Shown piece after piece: positions 8,567-17,767 of a stretch of DNA of 64,000 nucleotides. The DNA lies in NCBI GenBank assembly GCA_947631235.1, contig CANRKO010000003.1, positions 69,193 through 133,192 of the forward strand, in the 5' to 3' direction. Position 1 is the stretch's first letter. Every line of letters starts with the position of its first letter. Made by a program: the position numbers and the translations under genes. The notes under the pieces were generated by a model that was not told the origin of the DNA, ran no database searches, and was given only the letters and a program-made list of their open reading frames with translations. The DNA comes from an uncultured Clostridia bacterium (GTDB lineage: Bacteria > Bacillota > Clostridia > UBA1381).

Positions 8567-10506
8567 TGGCTATGGAATTACTCGCGCCGGCGGGAAACGG
8601 GGCGGCTGTACGTGCCGCGGTGCAGTCGGGCGCGGACGCGGTGTATATAGGCGGAAAAAGTTTCGGGGCAAGGCGCGCGGCGCAGAATTTTACCGCCGAC
8701 GAAATAAAAGAACAGACCGATTACTGCCACCTGTACGGCGTGGACGTGCATGTGACGGTCAACACGCTCGTAAAGCAGCGCGAAATCGGAGAACTGCAAA
8801 CGTTCGTGAAGGAACTTAACGACGCGCATGTGGACGCGCTTATCGTGCAGGATTTGGGCGCGGCGGAGATTATAAAAAATACCTGTCCCGACCTCACGCT
8901 CCACGCCAGCACGCAGATGTCCGTGACAACGGCTGACGAGGTAAAGGAGCTTGCGCGTCTCGGATTTTCGCGCGTGGTACTCGCGAGAGAATTAAGCTGC
9001 GATGAGATTGAGAATATATGCCGCATGTCGCCGATTGAGATAGAGGTGTTCGTACACGGCGCGATATGCCAGTGCTACAGCGGCAAGTGTCTTATGTCAA
9101 GCATACTCGGCGGCAGGAGCGGCAACAGAGGCGCGTGCGCACAGCCGTGCCGCCTTCCGTACGAACTTTGCGAGGGACACAAAAGTTTAAAAAACGGTTA
9201 TTTGCTCTCGCCGAAGGATATGGCTCTCATAGACGAATTGGGGACACTAAAACGTATGGGTGTTGCGTCGCTAAAAATCGAGGGGCGGTTAAAACGCGCC
9301 GAGTACGTGTCGGCTGTTGTGGGTGTGTACAGGAAGTATCTTGATTTACTTGAAGAGCATGGGGACACTAAAGTTACGAAAGAGGATATGCAAATTCTCA
9401 CAGACGCGTTTTCAAGGTCGGGCTTTACGGACGGTTACTTCAAAAATAAGCTTGGCGCGGATATGATGAGTTACGCGTCGCCGTCGGGCACGGGGGACAC
9501 TAAATATACGCGTGACGTTGAGGAACAGTGCGCCGAAAACGCGAATGTAAGGAAGATAGACGTTGACATAACGGGGACACTAAAACTCGGCTCGCCGCTT
9601 GAAGTGAATTTTTCCGACGGCGAGGGCAGGAGTGTACGCGCAGTGGGGACACTAAAATCCGAAAAAGCAGTAACCGCGCCGCTTGGTGCGGATAGGCTGA
9701 AAGCGCAGCTTTTAAAACTCGGTTCGACGCCGTTTGTATGCCGCAATATATCCGTAACCGCGGACGAGGGCGTTACGCTGCCGATTAAGGAGATAAACGC
9801 AGTTAGGCGCAAAGCGGCGGAAATGCTCGCGGATGCGAGGGTAAAGCGTGAAAAGGGGCGCGTGAACGATTGCGTCGTGCCGTTGAGCGAGCGCGAAACG
9901 CCCGATAAGATAGAGATTGCCGCGTATGTTACAACAGACGAGCAGCGGCGGGCGGCGGCGGAGGCGGGCATAAAGGTTGAGAGGTTCAGACCGTTTTCGG
10001 GGACACTAAACGCGTACAACTCGCTCACGGTCGATTACCTTTCGAAAGACGGCGTTGTCACGCTGTCGCCGGAACTTAATCTGCGTGAAATTGAGGAACT
10101 TTTACTTCACACAAACGCGGAGACGGAGATAATTGCTTACGGCTCTCTGCCGCTTATGGTGATGAAAAACTGCCCCGTAAACGCGCAGGGAAAATGTCAG
10201 AACGGGAAACAGGTATACAGTCTGCGCGACAGAAAAAGGCGCGTCATGCCGATTATTTGCGACGGCGAGAGGGGAAAGTGCAAAGCGGTTCTGTTAAATT
10301 CCGTGCCGATTTACATGGCTGATAAAGCCGAGGATATAAAAAGATTGAAAATAAATTGTGTGAGATTGTTATTTACTGTTGAAAATTTCTCACAATGTGT
10401 TAAAATAATAGATGAGTACAAACGCGCGTTCGCGGACGGGGAAAAGATCGACGCTCCGCCGGAAAACACCTTCACGAGAGGTCACTTCTACCGCGGCGTT
10501 ACGTGA
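8566..10506 (+). CDS. U32-family protein (RlhA/TrhP-like RNA hydroxylation type)
   Basis: Annotated in many genomes as a U32 peptidase, but characterised relatives (RlhA, TrhP) support hydroxylation of rRNA or tRNA. LLAPAGNGAAVRAAVQSGADAVYIGG opens the barrel domain. The signature EVFVHGAICQCYSGKCLMSS...GNRGACAQPCR supplies conserved cysteines, and SLKIEGRLKR follows. At 646 residues with a DUF3656-like C-terminal half it matches RlhA better than the shorter TrhP. It is translationally coupled to zapA. Oddity: the DNA carries six exact copies of GGGGACACTAAA in two reading phases (GDTK or GTLK/N), listed separately. Confidence 0.85.
   Translation: MAMELLAPAGNGAAVRAAVQSGADAVYIGGKSFGARRAAQNFTADEIKEQTDYCHLYGVDVHVTVNTLVKQREIGELQTFVKELNDAHVDALIVQDLGAAEIIKNTCPDLTLHASTQMSVTTADEVKELARLGFSRVVLARELSCDEIENICRMSPIEIEVFVHGAICQCYSGKCLMSSILGGRSGNRGACAQPCRLPYELCEGHKSLKNGYLLSPKDMALIDELGTLKRMGVASLKIEGRLKRAEYVSAVVGVYRKYLDLLEEHGDTKVTKEDMQILTDAFSRSGFTDGYFKNKLGADMMSYASPSGTGDTKYTRDVEEQCAENANVRKIDVDITGTLKLGSPLEVNFSDGEGRSVRAVGTLKSEKAVTAPLGADRLKAQLLKLGSTPFVCRNISVTADEGVTLPIKEINAVRRKAAEMLADARVKREKGRVNDCVVPLSERETPDKIEIAAYVTTDEQRRAAAEAGIKVERFRPFSGTLNAYNSLTVDYLSKDGVVTLSPELNLREIEELLLHTNAETEIIAYGSLPLMVMKNCPVNAQGKCQNGKQVYSLRDRKRRVMPIICDGERGKCKAVLLNSVPIYMADKAEDIKRLKINCVRLLFTVENFSQCVKIIDEYKRAFADGEKIDAPPENTFTRGHFYRGVT
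9240..10010 (+). repeat. Six exact copies of GGGGACACTAAA inside the U32 gene
   Basis: Copies begin at 9240, 9361, 9493, 9573, 9645 and 9999. Relative to the reading frame, 9361 and 9493 read G-D-T-K; the other four read G-T-L-K/N. A degenerate copy AGGGACACAAAA starts near 9173. Flanks are unrelated. The repeat uses CTA, which is uncommon in neighbouring genes. No other exact copy was noticed in the window. Confidence 0.9.
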
Positions 10507-10520
10507 CGAAAGGAAAAAGA

Positions 10521-11111
10521 ATGGCTGATTTTATACTGGCGTCCGCGTCGCCGAGACGCAGGGAACTTATGAATATTACGGGACTCGATTTCGAGGTGGT
10601 CGTGTCGGACGCGGACGAAAGCGTCGTGCCGAAGGATTTGCCGATAAAGCTGTACGTCCAGGAACTTGCGCTTTTGAAGGCGAGCGCGACGGCGAAACAG
10701 GTCTTAAAAAACAAAAAAGCGCACGTCATAGCCGCCGACACGGTGGTGACGCTTGACGGCAAGATACTCGGCAAGCCGAAGGACAAGGCGGACGCGGAGG
10801 CTATGCTCGCCGCGCTGTCGGGAAGGACGCACGAGGTGTACACGGGTATCTGCGTCATGCGCATGAGCGACGCGAAGTCGGTATGCAGGGCGGTATGCAC
10901 GTCCGTCACCTTCAAGGAACTGACGGACGACAAGATAAAAAAGTACGTCAAGACCAAAGAGCCGATGGACAAGGCGGGCGCGTACGGCATACAGGGGAAG
11001 GGGTCGCTGCTCATAGACAAAATAGAGGGCGATTACTTCAACGTCGTCGGTCTGCCGGTCGCGGCGCTGGCTGAACTTTTGGAAAACGAATTTAATATAA
11101 CTGTTTTATAA
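10521..11111 (+). CDS. maf: Maf-family nucleotide pyrophosphatase
   Basis: House-cleaning enzyme that hydrolyses non-canonical nucleoside triphosphates; Maf also influences septum formation in Bacillus. Motifs: FILASASPRRRELM at the N-terminus, AADTVVTLDGKILGKPKD in the middle, SGRTHEVYTGI and the C-terminal DKAGAYGIQGKG. The tracked ORF begins at a GTG overlapping the previous stop. I prefer ATG 10521, which has AAAGGA 7 bases upstream and places the family motif at the very N-terminus (196 residues). It lies directly before mreB, the usual clostridial order. Confidence 0.92.
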   Translation: MADFILASASPRRRELMNITGLDFEVVVSDADESVVPKDLPIKLYVQELALLKASATAKQVLKNKKAHVIAADTVVTLDGKILGKPKDKADAEAMLAALSGRTHEVYTGICVMRMSDAKSVCRAVCTSVTFKELTDDKIKKYVKTKEPMDKAGAYGIQGKGSLLIDKIEGDYFNVVGLPVAALAELLENEFNITVL

Positions 11112-11124
11112 AGGAGAAAATAAA

Positions 11125-12126
11125 ATGGGATTTTTAACCAAAGATATAGGAATTGATCTCGGAACGGCAAACACGCTCGTATACGTGCAGGGAAAGGGCA
11201 TCGTCGTGCGCGAACCGTCGGTTGTCGCGATAGACAAGTACGAGGGCAAGGTGCTTGCCGTCGGAAACGCGGCTAACGAAATGATAGGCAGAACGCCGGA
11301 GAATATCGTTGCGGTGCGTCCGATAAAGGACGGCGTAATCGCCGACTTCGACATCACGCAGGCTATGATAAGAGCGTTTATAAAAGAGGCGAATGTCAGC
11401 AACGTATTTAAGCCCAGAGTAATCGTTTGTATTCCGTCGGGCATAACGGAGGTCGAGCGCCGCGCGGTCGAGGAAGCCGTTATACAGGCGGGCGCGAAGT
11501 CGGTGGCTCTCATAGACGAGCCGATGGCTGCCGCGATAGGCGCGTCGCTGCCGGTAAATGACGCGACAGGCTCGATGGTTGTCGACATCGGCGGCGGAAC
11601 GACGGAGGTAGCCGTTATTTCGCTTGGCGGAACGGTGTCGTCGCGCTCGATAAGAATAGCGGGTAACGCGCTCGACAGCGCGATAGTAAACTATCTCAAA
11701 AAAGAACATCAGATAAACATAGGCGACAAAATGGCAGAGGACATAAAGCTTACGATAGGGTCGGCTTACGAGGACGACGAGGAGGCTACGTGCGAGGTGC
11801 GCGGACGCGACGTGTCCACGGGACTGCCGAAAACGGTGCAGATAAAGGAAAGCGAGATAAGAGAGGCAATAAGCGAGAACATAAACGAGATGATCGAGGC
11901 TATAAAGCTGACGCTCGAAAACACACCGCCTGAACTTGCGGCGGACGTTATGGAGCGCGGCATAACGCTCACGGGCGGCGGCGCGCTGATAAAGGGATTG
12001 GACAAGCTTATAACGGAGGTCACGAAAATCCCGACGCACGTCGCGGAATACCCGCTTGACTGTGTTGTGATAGGAACGGGCAGGTCGCTCGAAAACATCA
12101 AGGAGCTTACGGACAAAGCGAAGTAA
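11125..12126 (+). CDS. mreB: Rod shape-determining protein MreB
   Basis: Actin-like ATPase forming membrane-bound filaments that guide side-wall synthesis. It has phosphate loop DIGIDLGTANTLVY, second loop MVVDIGGGTTEVAVI and adenosine motif LTGGGALIKGLDKLI; 333 residues is normal. AAGGAG precedes the ATG, 13 bases after maf, so the genes share a transcript. It heads the mreB-mreC-mreD-mrdA series, indicating a rod-shaped or elongating cell. Confidence 0.97.
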   Translation: MGFLTKDIGIDLGTANTLVYVQGKGIVVREPSVVAIDKYEGKVLAVGNAANEMIGRTPENIVAVRPIKDGVIADFDITQAMIRAFIKEANVSNVFKPRVIVCIPSGITEVERRAVEEAVIQAGAKSVALIDEPMAAAIGASLPVNDATGSMVVDIGGGTTEVAVISLGGTVSSRSIRIAGNALDSAIVNYLKKEHQINIGDKMAEDIKLTIGSAYEDDEEATCEVRGRDVSTGLPKTVQIKESEIREAISENINEMIEAIKLTLENTPPELAADVMERGITLTGGGALIKGLDKLITEVTKIPTHVAEYPLDCVVIGTGRSLENIKELTDKAK

Positions 12127-12159
12127 TACACACAAGTCTTATTTATGGGGGCTTTAATA

Positions 12160-12987
12160 ATGTTATCATCACTATTAAAGAAAAAAAGCGTAAGGATCGC
12201 GGCGATAGTCACGGCAATCGTGCTTTTGTGCGTCGCGATAGCGCATTTCGGCGGTTCAAATCCCGTTTCAAACGCGATAAGAAGTGTTTTCGCTCCGTTT
12301 CAGAGTGGGTTTGCGTATATAGCGAACAGCGTAAAAAGCACAGGCGATTTTTTGGCTGAGTCGGGAGCGTATAAGGAAGAGAACGAGCGTCTTGTCGCGG
12401 AGATTAACGAACTTAAAAAACAGAACCGCGACATTACGAATTACAGAGAAGAAAACGAAACTCTGAAGGAGCTTTTGGAGCTTAAGCAAAATATAAGCGA
12501 GTACACGACCGTCGCGGCGACCGTTATAGCGTATTCGCCCAACAACTGGTACGACATGATAGAAATAAGCAAAGGCTCGCTCTCGGGCATAAACGTCGGC
12601 AACGCGGTCATAACGCCGGACGGCGTGGTGGGCAAGGTCGTTGAAACGGGTCCGAACTGGTCGCTCGTATCGACGATTATAGGTCCCGATAATGCGCTCG
12701 GCGTTAAAATATCGAGAACGGGCGATGTCGCCGTCGTTGAGGGCGACAGGGAGATGTACCGCAGCAGCGTGTGCAGGATGACGTTTATAGATAAGGATTC
12801 AAACCTTATCGTGGGCGACATTCTCGAAACGACGGCAGCCGGCGGAGTGTACCCCGACGGTCTTACGGTGGGTTCGGTGAGAGAGGTAAACGCGGACGCG
12901 ATGGGTAATCTCAATTACGCGGTTGTGGAGCCGTCGGTTGATTTTTCGCGGCTGTACGGCGTGCTTGTGATAAACGGAATGAATTGA
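12160..12987 (+). CDS. mreC: Rod shape-determining protein MreC
   Basis: Bitopic elongasome scaffold linking MreB to PBP2. A membrane segment (IAAIVTAIVLLCVAIAHF) is followed by a coiled coil (EENERLVAEINELKKQNRD) and the beta-rich external domain with NNWYDMIEISKGSLSGI and GVVGKVVETG. The track starts at ATG 12145 without a ribosome site. ATG 12160 has GGGGG 8 bases upstream and gives MLSSLLKKKS, a more typical start (275 residues). It lies between mreB and mreD. Confidence 0.92.
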   Translation: MLSSLLKKKSVRIAAIVTAIVLLCVAIAHFGGSNPVSNAIRSVFAPFQSGFAYIANSVKSTGDFLAESGAYKEENERLVAEINELKKQNRDITNYREENETLKELLELKQNISEYTTVAATVIAYSPNNWYDMIEISKGSLSGINVGNAVITPDGVVGKVVETGPNWSLVSTIIGPDNALGVKISRTGDVAVVEGDREMYRSSVCRMTFIDKDSNLIVGDILETTAAGGVYPDGLTVGSVREVNADAMGNLNYAVVEPSVDFSRLYGVLVINGMN

Positions 12988-13000
12988 TTGGGTGACGGAT

Positions 13001-13507
13001 ATGCGAAACTTTAAATTCGGCGTGTGGATATTCTGTATATTTCTTGTGCAGACGGTGGTTCTTTCGGGAATACACGTTTTTAACGCCGTGCCGTTCATTG
13101 TGTTGCCGTTTGTCGTATGCGCCGCGCTGATGGAGGAGGACGGTGTTACCGCTGCCGCGGTAAGCGGAATATGCGCGTTTATCGCAGGAGCGTTTACCGG
13201 ACGCAGCTATATAGTGACGGCGCTTTATATTTTCTACGCGGGTATGGTCGTTTTCGCGGTTAAGGCAAAGCCGCTTTATATAAGCAAGGCGGTAAAGGCT
13301 TTCGCGCTGACGTTTATCATATCGGGAGTTATGGAAACCGTATTCCGATTTATCGACGCGGGAAGTATTACGGTAGATACGCTGATTTATTCCGTGCTGC
13401 CGTTTGCGGCGGTGAACACGGCGTTCGTAATACTCATTTATCCGCTTTTGAAACGCACAATGTATAAAGAAGATAAGAAAAAGCTGTTAATAGGAGATTT
13501 GGTGTAA
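13001..13507 (+). CDS. mreD: Rod shape-determining protein MreD
   Basis: Small polytopic elongasome protein, about 168 residues with five or six hydrophobic segments (FGVWIFCIFLVQTVVLSGI, ALTFIISGVMETVF, LIYSVLPFAAVNTAFVILIY). Conservation is low in this family, so the call rests partly on position between mreC and mrdA. GTG 12992 is the tracked start; ATG 13001 preceded by GGGTGA looks slightly better, and neither is certain. Its stop is one base before the mrdA start. Confidence 0.85.
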   Translation: MRNFKFGVWIFCIFLVQTVVLSGIHVFNAVPFIVLPFVVCAALMEEDGVTAAAVSGICAFIAGAFTGRSYIVTALYIFYAGMVVFAVKAKPLYISKAVKAFALTFIISGVMETVFRFIDAGSITVDTLIYSVLPFAAVNTAFVILIYPLLKRTMYKEDKKKLLIGDLV

Positions 13508-13508
13508 G

Positions 13509-15596
13509 ATGCCTAACAGTAAAGCGAGATTTTACGTTATAAGTACGATAATGGTTCTCATGTTCTGCGCGGTGATGTGGAAGTTGTTTGACTTGCAGCT
13601 TGTGAAGGGCGACCAGTACGTTACGGTCGCGAACGAGCGTCTTACGACTAACATAATCGCGAAAGCTCCGCGCGGGGAGATTTTGGACAGATACGGTACG
13701 CGCCTTGTTTCAAACAAGGTCGGGTACTCCGTTGTGATGCAGAAAACGGATTTGAAGGACGATGAGCTTAACGGTATAATAAAAGAACTTATCGACGTTC
13801 TTTACGCGAACAACTGCGAGTACTTCGACAATCTGCCGATAAGTTTCGCGCCGTATAGGTTTGAGTTTGAGGACGAGAACGAGGACGGCTCGGCAGACGA
13901 CGAGCGCACTGCGTGGTTTTCGTCAAACGCGTCGATGGGCATTAACGAGACAATGAGCGCGAGCGACGTCGTGCAGCTTTTAAAACGCCGCTACAACATA
14001 GGCGCTGAATTCAGCGAGGACGAGCAGCGCAGAATTGCGGGTATACGTTACTGCGCCGAGGTGAGCGGTCTGTCGCAGACGGTGCTTTTCACGATAGCCG
14101 AGGATATACCCGTCGAGGCGGTAATGCAGATAAAGGAGAGGCAGGACGAATTTAAGGGTATATCGGTTATAAACGACTATATACGAAATTACGATATGCC
14201 GGGGCTTGCGACGCACATACTCGGCAGGACGGGTAAGATAAGCGCGAAGGAGTACGAGGAAAACAAGGATCTCGGCTACGGCTACAACGATATAATAGGC
14301 AAGCAGGGCATAGAACTTTGGGGCGAAAAGTACCTGCGCGGCACTGACGGTACGAAGGGTACGACAAAAGAGGTCAACGGCAAGGATATAACGATTTTGA
14401 ACGACACCGAGCCTGTGCCGGGTGATTACATTGTTCTTACCATAGACTCCGATTTGCAGAAGGTTGCGGAGGAGTCGCTTGCAAACAATATACAGGCGAT
14501 ACGCGCCGCGAGTGGAGTAAAGCCTAAGGACGGCGCGGACTGCGACGCGGGCGCGGCGGTGGTGCTCGATATTAAAACGGGCGACACGCTCGCGATAGCG
14601 TCGTATCCGACGTATGATATGTCGCGGTTCGACGAGGATTACGGCTCGCTCGTGGAAAACGAGGCGCGTCCGATGTTTAACAGAGCCGTGTGCGGCACGT
14701 ACAGCCCGGGTTCGACGTTTAAGCCGCTTACGGCGATAGCGGGACTTGAAACGGGCAATATTACCACGAACGAGATAATTGTTGACGAAGGTGTTTACAG
14801 AGTTTACAACGACTACCAGCCCGCCTGCTGGATATGGAACGAGTACAGGCTGACGCACGGCAGACAGAATGTCACGGCAGCGCTTGAAAATTCCTGCAAC
14901 TACTTCTTCTACGAGGTGGGAAGGCGGTTGAATATAACGGTGCTGGGTGAGTACGCGAAGAAATTCGGTCTCGGCGAGCATACGGGTATAGAACTGCCGG
15001 AGGAAACGTCGGGTCACATGGCAAGCCCCGAATACAAGAAACAGGTCGTTACGAACGTCACAAGTCAGGACTGGTACGACGGCGACACGCTGCAGGCGGC
15101 TATCGGTCAGTCGTACAGTCTGTTTACGCCGGTGCAGCTTGCGAATTACGCGGCGACGATCGCGTCGGGCGGCACGAGGCTTAAAGTAAATCTTGTAAAG
15201 AGTATACGCTCGTCGGTGGACGGTTCGATCGTGAAGGAGTTTAATCCCGAAATCGTGGATCAAATCGACATGAAACCGGAGGATATAAACGCCGTAAAGC
15301 AGGGTATGAAGAAGGTTGCCGACGAGGGCAGTGCGGCGGAGGTGTTCGCGAATTACGGCATACAGGTCGGCGGCAAAACGGGTACGGCGCAGGTCGGCGA
15401 CGGCTCGAATAACGCGGTGTTTATCGCGTACGCGCCGTTTGACAATCCCGAAATAGCCGTTGCGGTCGTGCTTGAACACGGCGTCAGAGGCACGAACGCC
15501 GCGCTTGTCGCGAAGGATATTTTCGACGCGTATTTTAAGCTGCAGCCGACGAGTGCGCCGACACAGACGCCGCGGACAACAGATTATGAAGAATAA
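13509..15596 (+). CDS. mrdA: Penicillin-binding protein 2, elongasome transpeptidase
   Basis: Class B PBP that cross-links side-wall peptidoglycan. It has one N-terminal membrane anchor (VISTIMVLMFCAVMWKLFDLQLV), a dimerisation part starting RGEILDRYGTRL, then the transpeptidase domain with S402-T-F-K, the SCN motif in ENSCNYFF, and K623-T-G-T. At 695 residues it fits clostridial PBP2. It is the last mre-type gene; the SEDS partner rodA, often found nearby in Clostridia, is missing here and must be encoded elsewhere. Confidence 0.95.
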   Translation: MPNSKARFYVISTIMVLMFCAVMWKLFDLQLVKGDQYVTVANERLTTNIIAKAPRGEILDRYGTRLVSNKVGYSVVMQKTDLKDDELNGIIKELIDVLYANNCEYFDNLPISFAPYRFEFEDENEDGSADDERTAWFSSNASMGINETMSASDVVQLLKRRYNIGAEFSEDEQRRIAGIRYCAEVSGLSQTVLFTIAEDIPVEAVMQIKERQDEFKGISVINDYIRNYDMPGLATHILGRTGKISAKEYEENKDLGYGYNDIIGKQGIELWGEKYLRGTDGTKGTTKEVNGKDITILNDTEPVPGDYIVLTIDSDLQKVAEESLANNIQAIRAASGVKPKDGADCDAGAAVVLDIKTGDTLAIASYPTYDMSRFDEDYGSLVENEARPMFNRAVCGTYSPGSTFKPLTAIAGLETGNITTNEIIVDEGVYRVYNDYQPACWIWNEYRLTHGRQNVTAALENSCNYFFYEVGRRLNITVLGEYAKKFGLGEHTGIELPEETSGHMASPEYKKQVVTNVTSQDWYDGDTLQAAIGQSYSLFTPVQLANYAATIASGGTRLKVNLVKSIRSSVDGSIVKEFNPEIVDQIDMKPEDINAVKQGMKKVADEGSAAEVFANYGIQVGGKTGTAQVGDGSNNAVFIAYAPFDNPEIAVAVVLEHGVRGTNAALVAKDIFDAYFKLQPTSAPTQTPRTTDYEE

Positions 15597-15616
15597 TAAA
15601 CAAAGGGGGCATTGTC

Positions 15617-16330
15617 ATGGAAAAGGAAATTATAAAGCTGAAGGGAACGGGTGACGGCGTTAAGATTTATCTCGACGAGAACAGTTCCGTTTCGGATATA
15701 ACAAATTCTCTCTATGACAAACTGCGCCAATTCCGCAGATTTTTCGGCGACGGTCACTGCAACATATATTTTGCCGGACGGCAGCTTACCGAAAGCGACA
15801 AGATGCGTCTTGAGGCGATAGTTAAGGCTATGCTGCCGGAAAGCACGGTAAATTACGGTGAACGCCGCAGAACGGAGGAGGACTTCGCGGAAAAGACGCT
15901 CGAACTGCCGGAGAATTTAAAAGAGGAAACAGCGTCCGACGACGACGCGCAGTTCCGCGAGATACGCGAGGTCGTTACGACGAATTTCAAGTCGAGCCGC
16001 GCCAGATTTTACGAGGGCGTGGTGCGCGGCGGCAGGAAGGTAGAGTCCGACGGGCATCTCGTGCTTGTCGGCGACGTTGAGGAGGACGGTAAGGTAGCGG
16101 CGGTCGGTAACGTGATCGTGCTGGGCAGGCTGCTCGGACAGGTCGAGGCGGGCTGCATGGGCAATAAAGCCGCATACGTTATCGCGCTCGACATGGCTCC
16201 GTCGGATATACGTGTATCGGGTACTCACAGCTATTACGACAAAAACGATTTTCGCGGCGGTATGAAAAAAGCGTATCTCCGTGACGACAGAATAGTGACC
16301 GAGGATTTTGATATACGCAAGACGGAATAG
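15617..16330 (+). CDS. minC: Septum site-determining protein MinC
   Basis: Inhibitor of FtsZ assembly recruited to the membrane by MinD. The N-terminal domain (about 1-100) is followed by an acidic linker and the C-terminal beta-helix from about residue 130: RARFYEGVVRGGRKVESDGHLVLVGDVEEDGKVAAVGNVIVLGRLLG. At 237 residues it is full length. AAGGGGG precedes the ATG, 20 bases after mrdA. minD follows but has its own promoter, so the two can be expressed separately. Confidence 0.93.
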   Translation: MEKEIIKLKGTGDGVKIYLDENSSVSDITNSLYDKLRQFRRFFGDGHCNIYFAGRQLTESDKMRLEAIVKAMLPESTVNYGERRRTEEDFAEKTLELPENLKEETASDDDAQFREIREVVTTNFKSSRARFYEGVVRGGRKVESDGHLVLVGDVEEDGKVAAVGNVIVLGRLLGQVEAGCMGNKAAYVIALDMAPSDIRVSGTHSYYDKNDFRGGMKKAYLRDDRIVTEDFDIRKTE

Positions 16331-16397
16331 CATACTCAACATATACAATTTTTGTATAGATATATTAAAAATATTTGTATAATTTTTCGTAAAAATA

Positions 16398-16426
16398 TGG
16401 ACAAACACAGGAAACCGTGGTATAAT
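16398..16426 (+). promoter_or_regulatory. Promoter of minD-mgsA
   Basis: TGGACA (16398-16403), 17 bases, TATAAT (16421-16426). Transcription would begin near 16433, which argues against the tracked minD start at 16435 and for ATG 16465. Confidence 0.7.
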
Positions 16427-16464
16427 TTGTATATATGCCGCAGTTGAAAGGAATAAGACAGGCT

Positions 16465-17256
16465 ATGGGAAAAATCATCATAACGGCGTCCGGCAAGGGC
16501 GGCACGGGTAAAACAACCACGACCGCGAACCTCGGCGCGGCGCTCGCTTTAAGAGGACATCTTACTGCGGTGGTGGATATGGATATGGGACTTCGCAATC
16601 TGGACATTGTTCTCGGTCTGGAGAGCGATATTGTATACGACATTTCGGACGTTATCGACGGCGGCTGCAGTCTTGACGACGCGGTTATAAAGGACAGGAA
16701 ATTTGAAAATCTCTATTTTATTCCCGCGCCGCAGACACGCGGCATATCGTTTTTGAGCGATGAGGCGGTAAAGAATGTGTGGGAACAGATAAGAGCGCGG
16801 TTTGAATACTGTATAGTTGACGTTCCCGCCGGGATAGAGGGCGGGTTTCTGTACGCCGCACCGGCGGCAGACGCCGCGCTTATCGTCACGATGCCCGAAC
16901 TTACCGCTTTGCGCGACGCGGACAGAACCGTGTCCGTGCTTGAAGATATGGGCGTTACGGATATAAAGGTCATAATAAACCGCATACGTCCCGATATGAT
17001 CGAGCGCGGAATTATGATAAATGTGGACGAGTGCGTGGACAGGCTGCAGGTGCCGGTGGCAGGGCTTATACCCGACGACGAGGAACTTGCAATATCCGCG
17101 CTGAAGGGTGAGATAGCGGTTACGAATACATATTCCCGCGCAGGTACGGCGTTTAAGAATATTGCCGCGCGTATAGACGGCGAGGAAGTACCCGTTATGG
17201 ATTTTGACGAGAAAAAGGGATTTTTAAGACGGTTATTTCAAAGGAGAAGGCAGTAA
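16465..17256 (+). CDS. minD: Septum site-determining protein MinD
   Basis: ParA-like ATPase that binds the membrane and activates MinC. The deviant Walker [10 protein letters not shown] lies at residues 10-18, with [15 protein letters not shown] next. A basic amphipathic C-terminal tail ([11 protein letters not shown]) is the membrane-targeting helix. ATG 16465 has AAAGGAA upstream and gives the standard [13 protein letters not shown] start (263 residues); the tracked 273-residue form would be almost leaderless. minE, usually next in Clostridia, is absent: mgsA follows after 29 bases. Confidence 0.95.
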   Translation: MGKIIITASGKGGTGKTTTTANLGAALALRGHLTAVVDMDMGLRNLDIVLGLESDIVYDISDVIDGGCSLDDAVIKDRKFENLYFIPAPQTRGISFLSDEAVKNVWEQIRARFEYCIVDVPAGIEGGFLYAAPAADAALIVTMPELTALRDADRTVSVLEDMGVTDIKVIINRIRPDMIERGIMINVDECVDRLQVPVAGLIPDDEELAISALKGEIAVTNTYSRAGTAFKNIAARIDGEEVPVMDFDEKKGFLRRLFQRRRQ

Positions 17257-17285
17257 GACACAGACGTGAAAGGACGGTAAATCTC

Positions 17286-17690
17286 ATGAACATTGCACTC
17301 ATTGCACACGACAAGAAGAAGGAGCTTATGATACAGTTCTGTATAGCATATTCGGGTATATTATCGCGCCACTCGCTCTTTGCGACGGGTACGACGGGTA
17401 AACTCGTAAGCGAGAGTACCGGGCTGAACATCTACCGCTTTCTTCCCGGACCGCAGGGCGGCGACCAGCAGATTGGCGCGAGAGTGGCGTACAACGAAAT
17501 AGACCTTGTGCTGTTTTTCCGCGACCCGCTGAACGCGGAGGGCTACGAGCCCGACGTGTTCTCGCTTTTGAGGCTGTGCGATATGCACAACATACCGATA
17601 GCGACAAACAGCGCGACCGCCGAGGTTCTTATACACGGACTTGAACGCGGAGACCTCGATTGGCGCGATATAGTCAATCCGAAAAATTAA
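17286..17690 (+). CDS. mgsA: Methylglyoxal synthase
   Basis: Converts dihydroxyacetone phosphate to methylglyoxal, a bypass relieving sugar-phosphate build-up. The active-site segment [13 protein letters not shown] (Asp60) and the fold motifs [10 protein letters not shown] and TGTTGKL are clear, and 134 residues is close to family size. It sits after minD and before a terminator. Clostridial min clusters often end with mgsA, so the position is conventional even though minE and rodA are missing. Confidence 0.96.
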   Translation: MNIALIAHDKKKELMIQFCIAYSGILSRHSLFATGTTGKLVSESTGLNIYRFLPGPQGGDQQIGARVAYNEIDLVLFFRDPLNAEGYEPDVFSLLRLCDMHNIPIATNSATAEVLIHGLERGDLDWRDIVNPKN

Positions 17691-17694
17691 AAAG

Positions 17695-17718
17695 AAAAGA
17701 CGCCCGAAGGCGTCTTTT
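17695..17718 (+). terminator. Terminator after mgsA
   Basis: AAAAGACGCC-cgaa-GGCGTCTTTTTTT, directly after the mgsA stop; it closes the 10-kb growth and division cluster. Confidence 0.92.
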
Positions 17719-17767
17719 TTTATGCGGCAAAGTGCGGCATAAAAATTATCTTCTTATATAAATATGT

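Noticed and set aside
13980-15479. 499-residue minus ORF opposite mrdA
   Set aside because: Antisense of a protein with all PBP motifs; its composition (Arg/His/Val rich) is typical of a GC-codon shadow.
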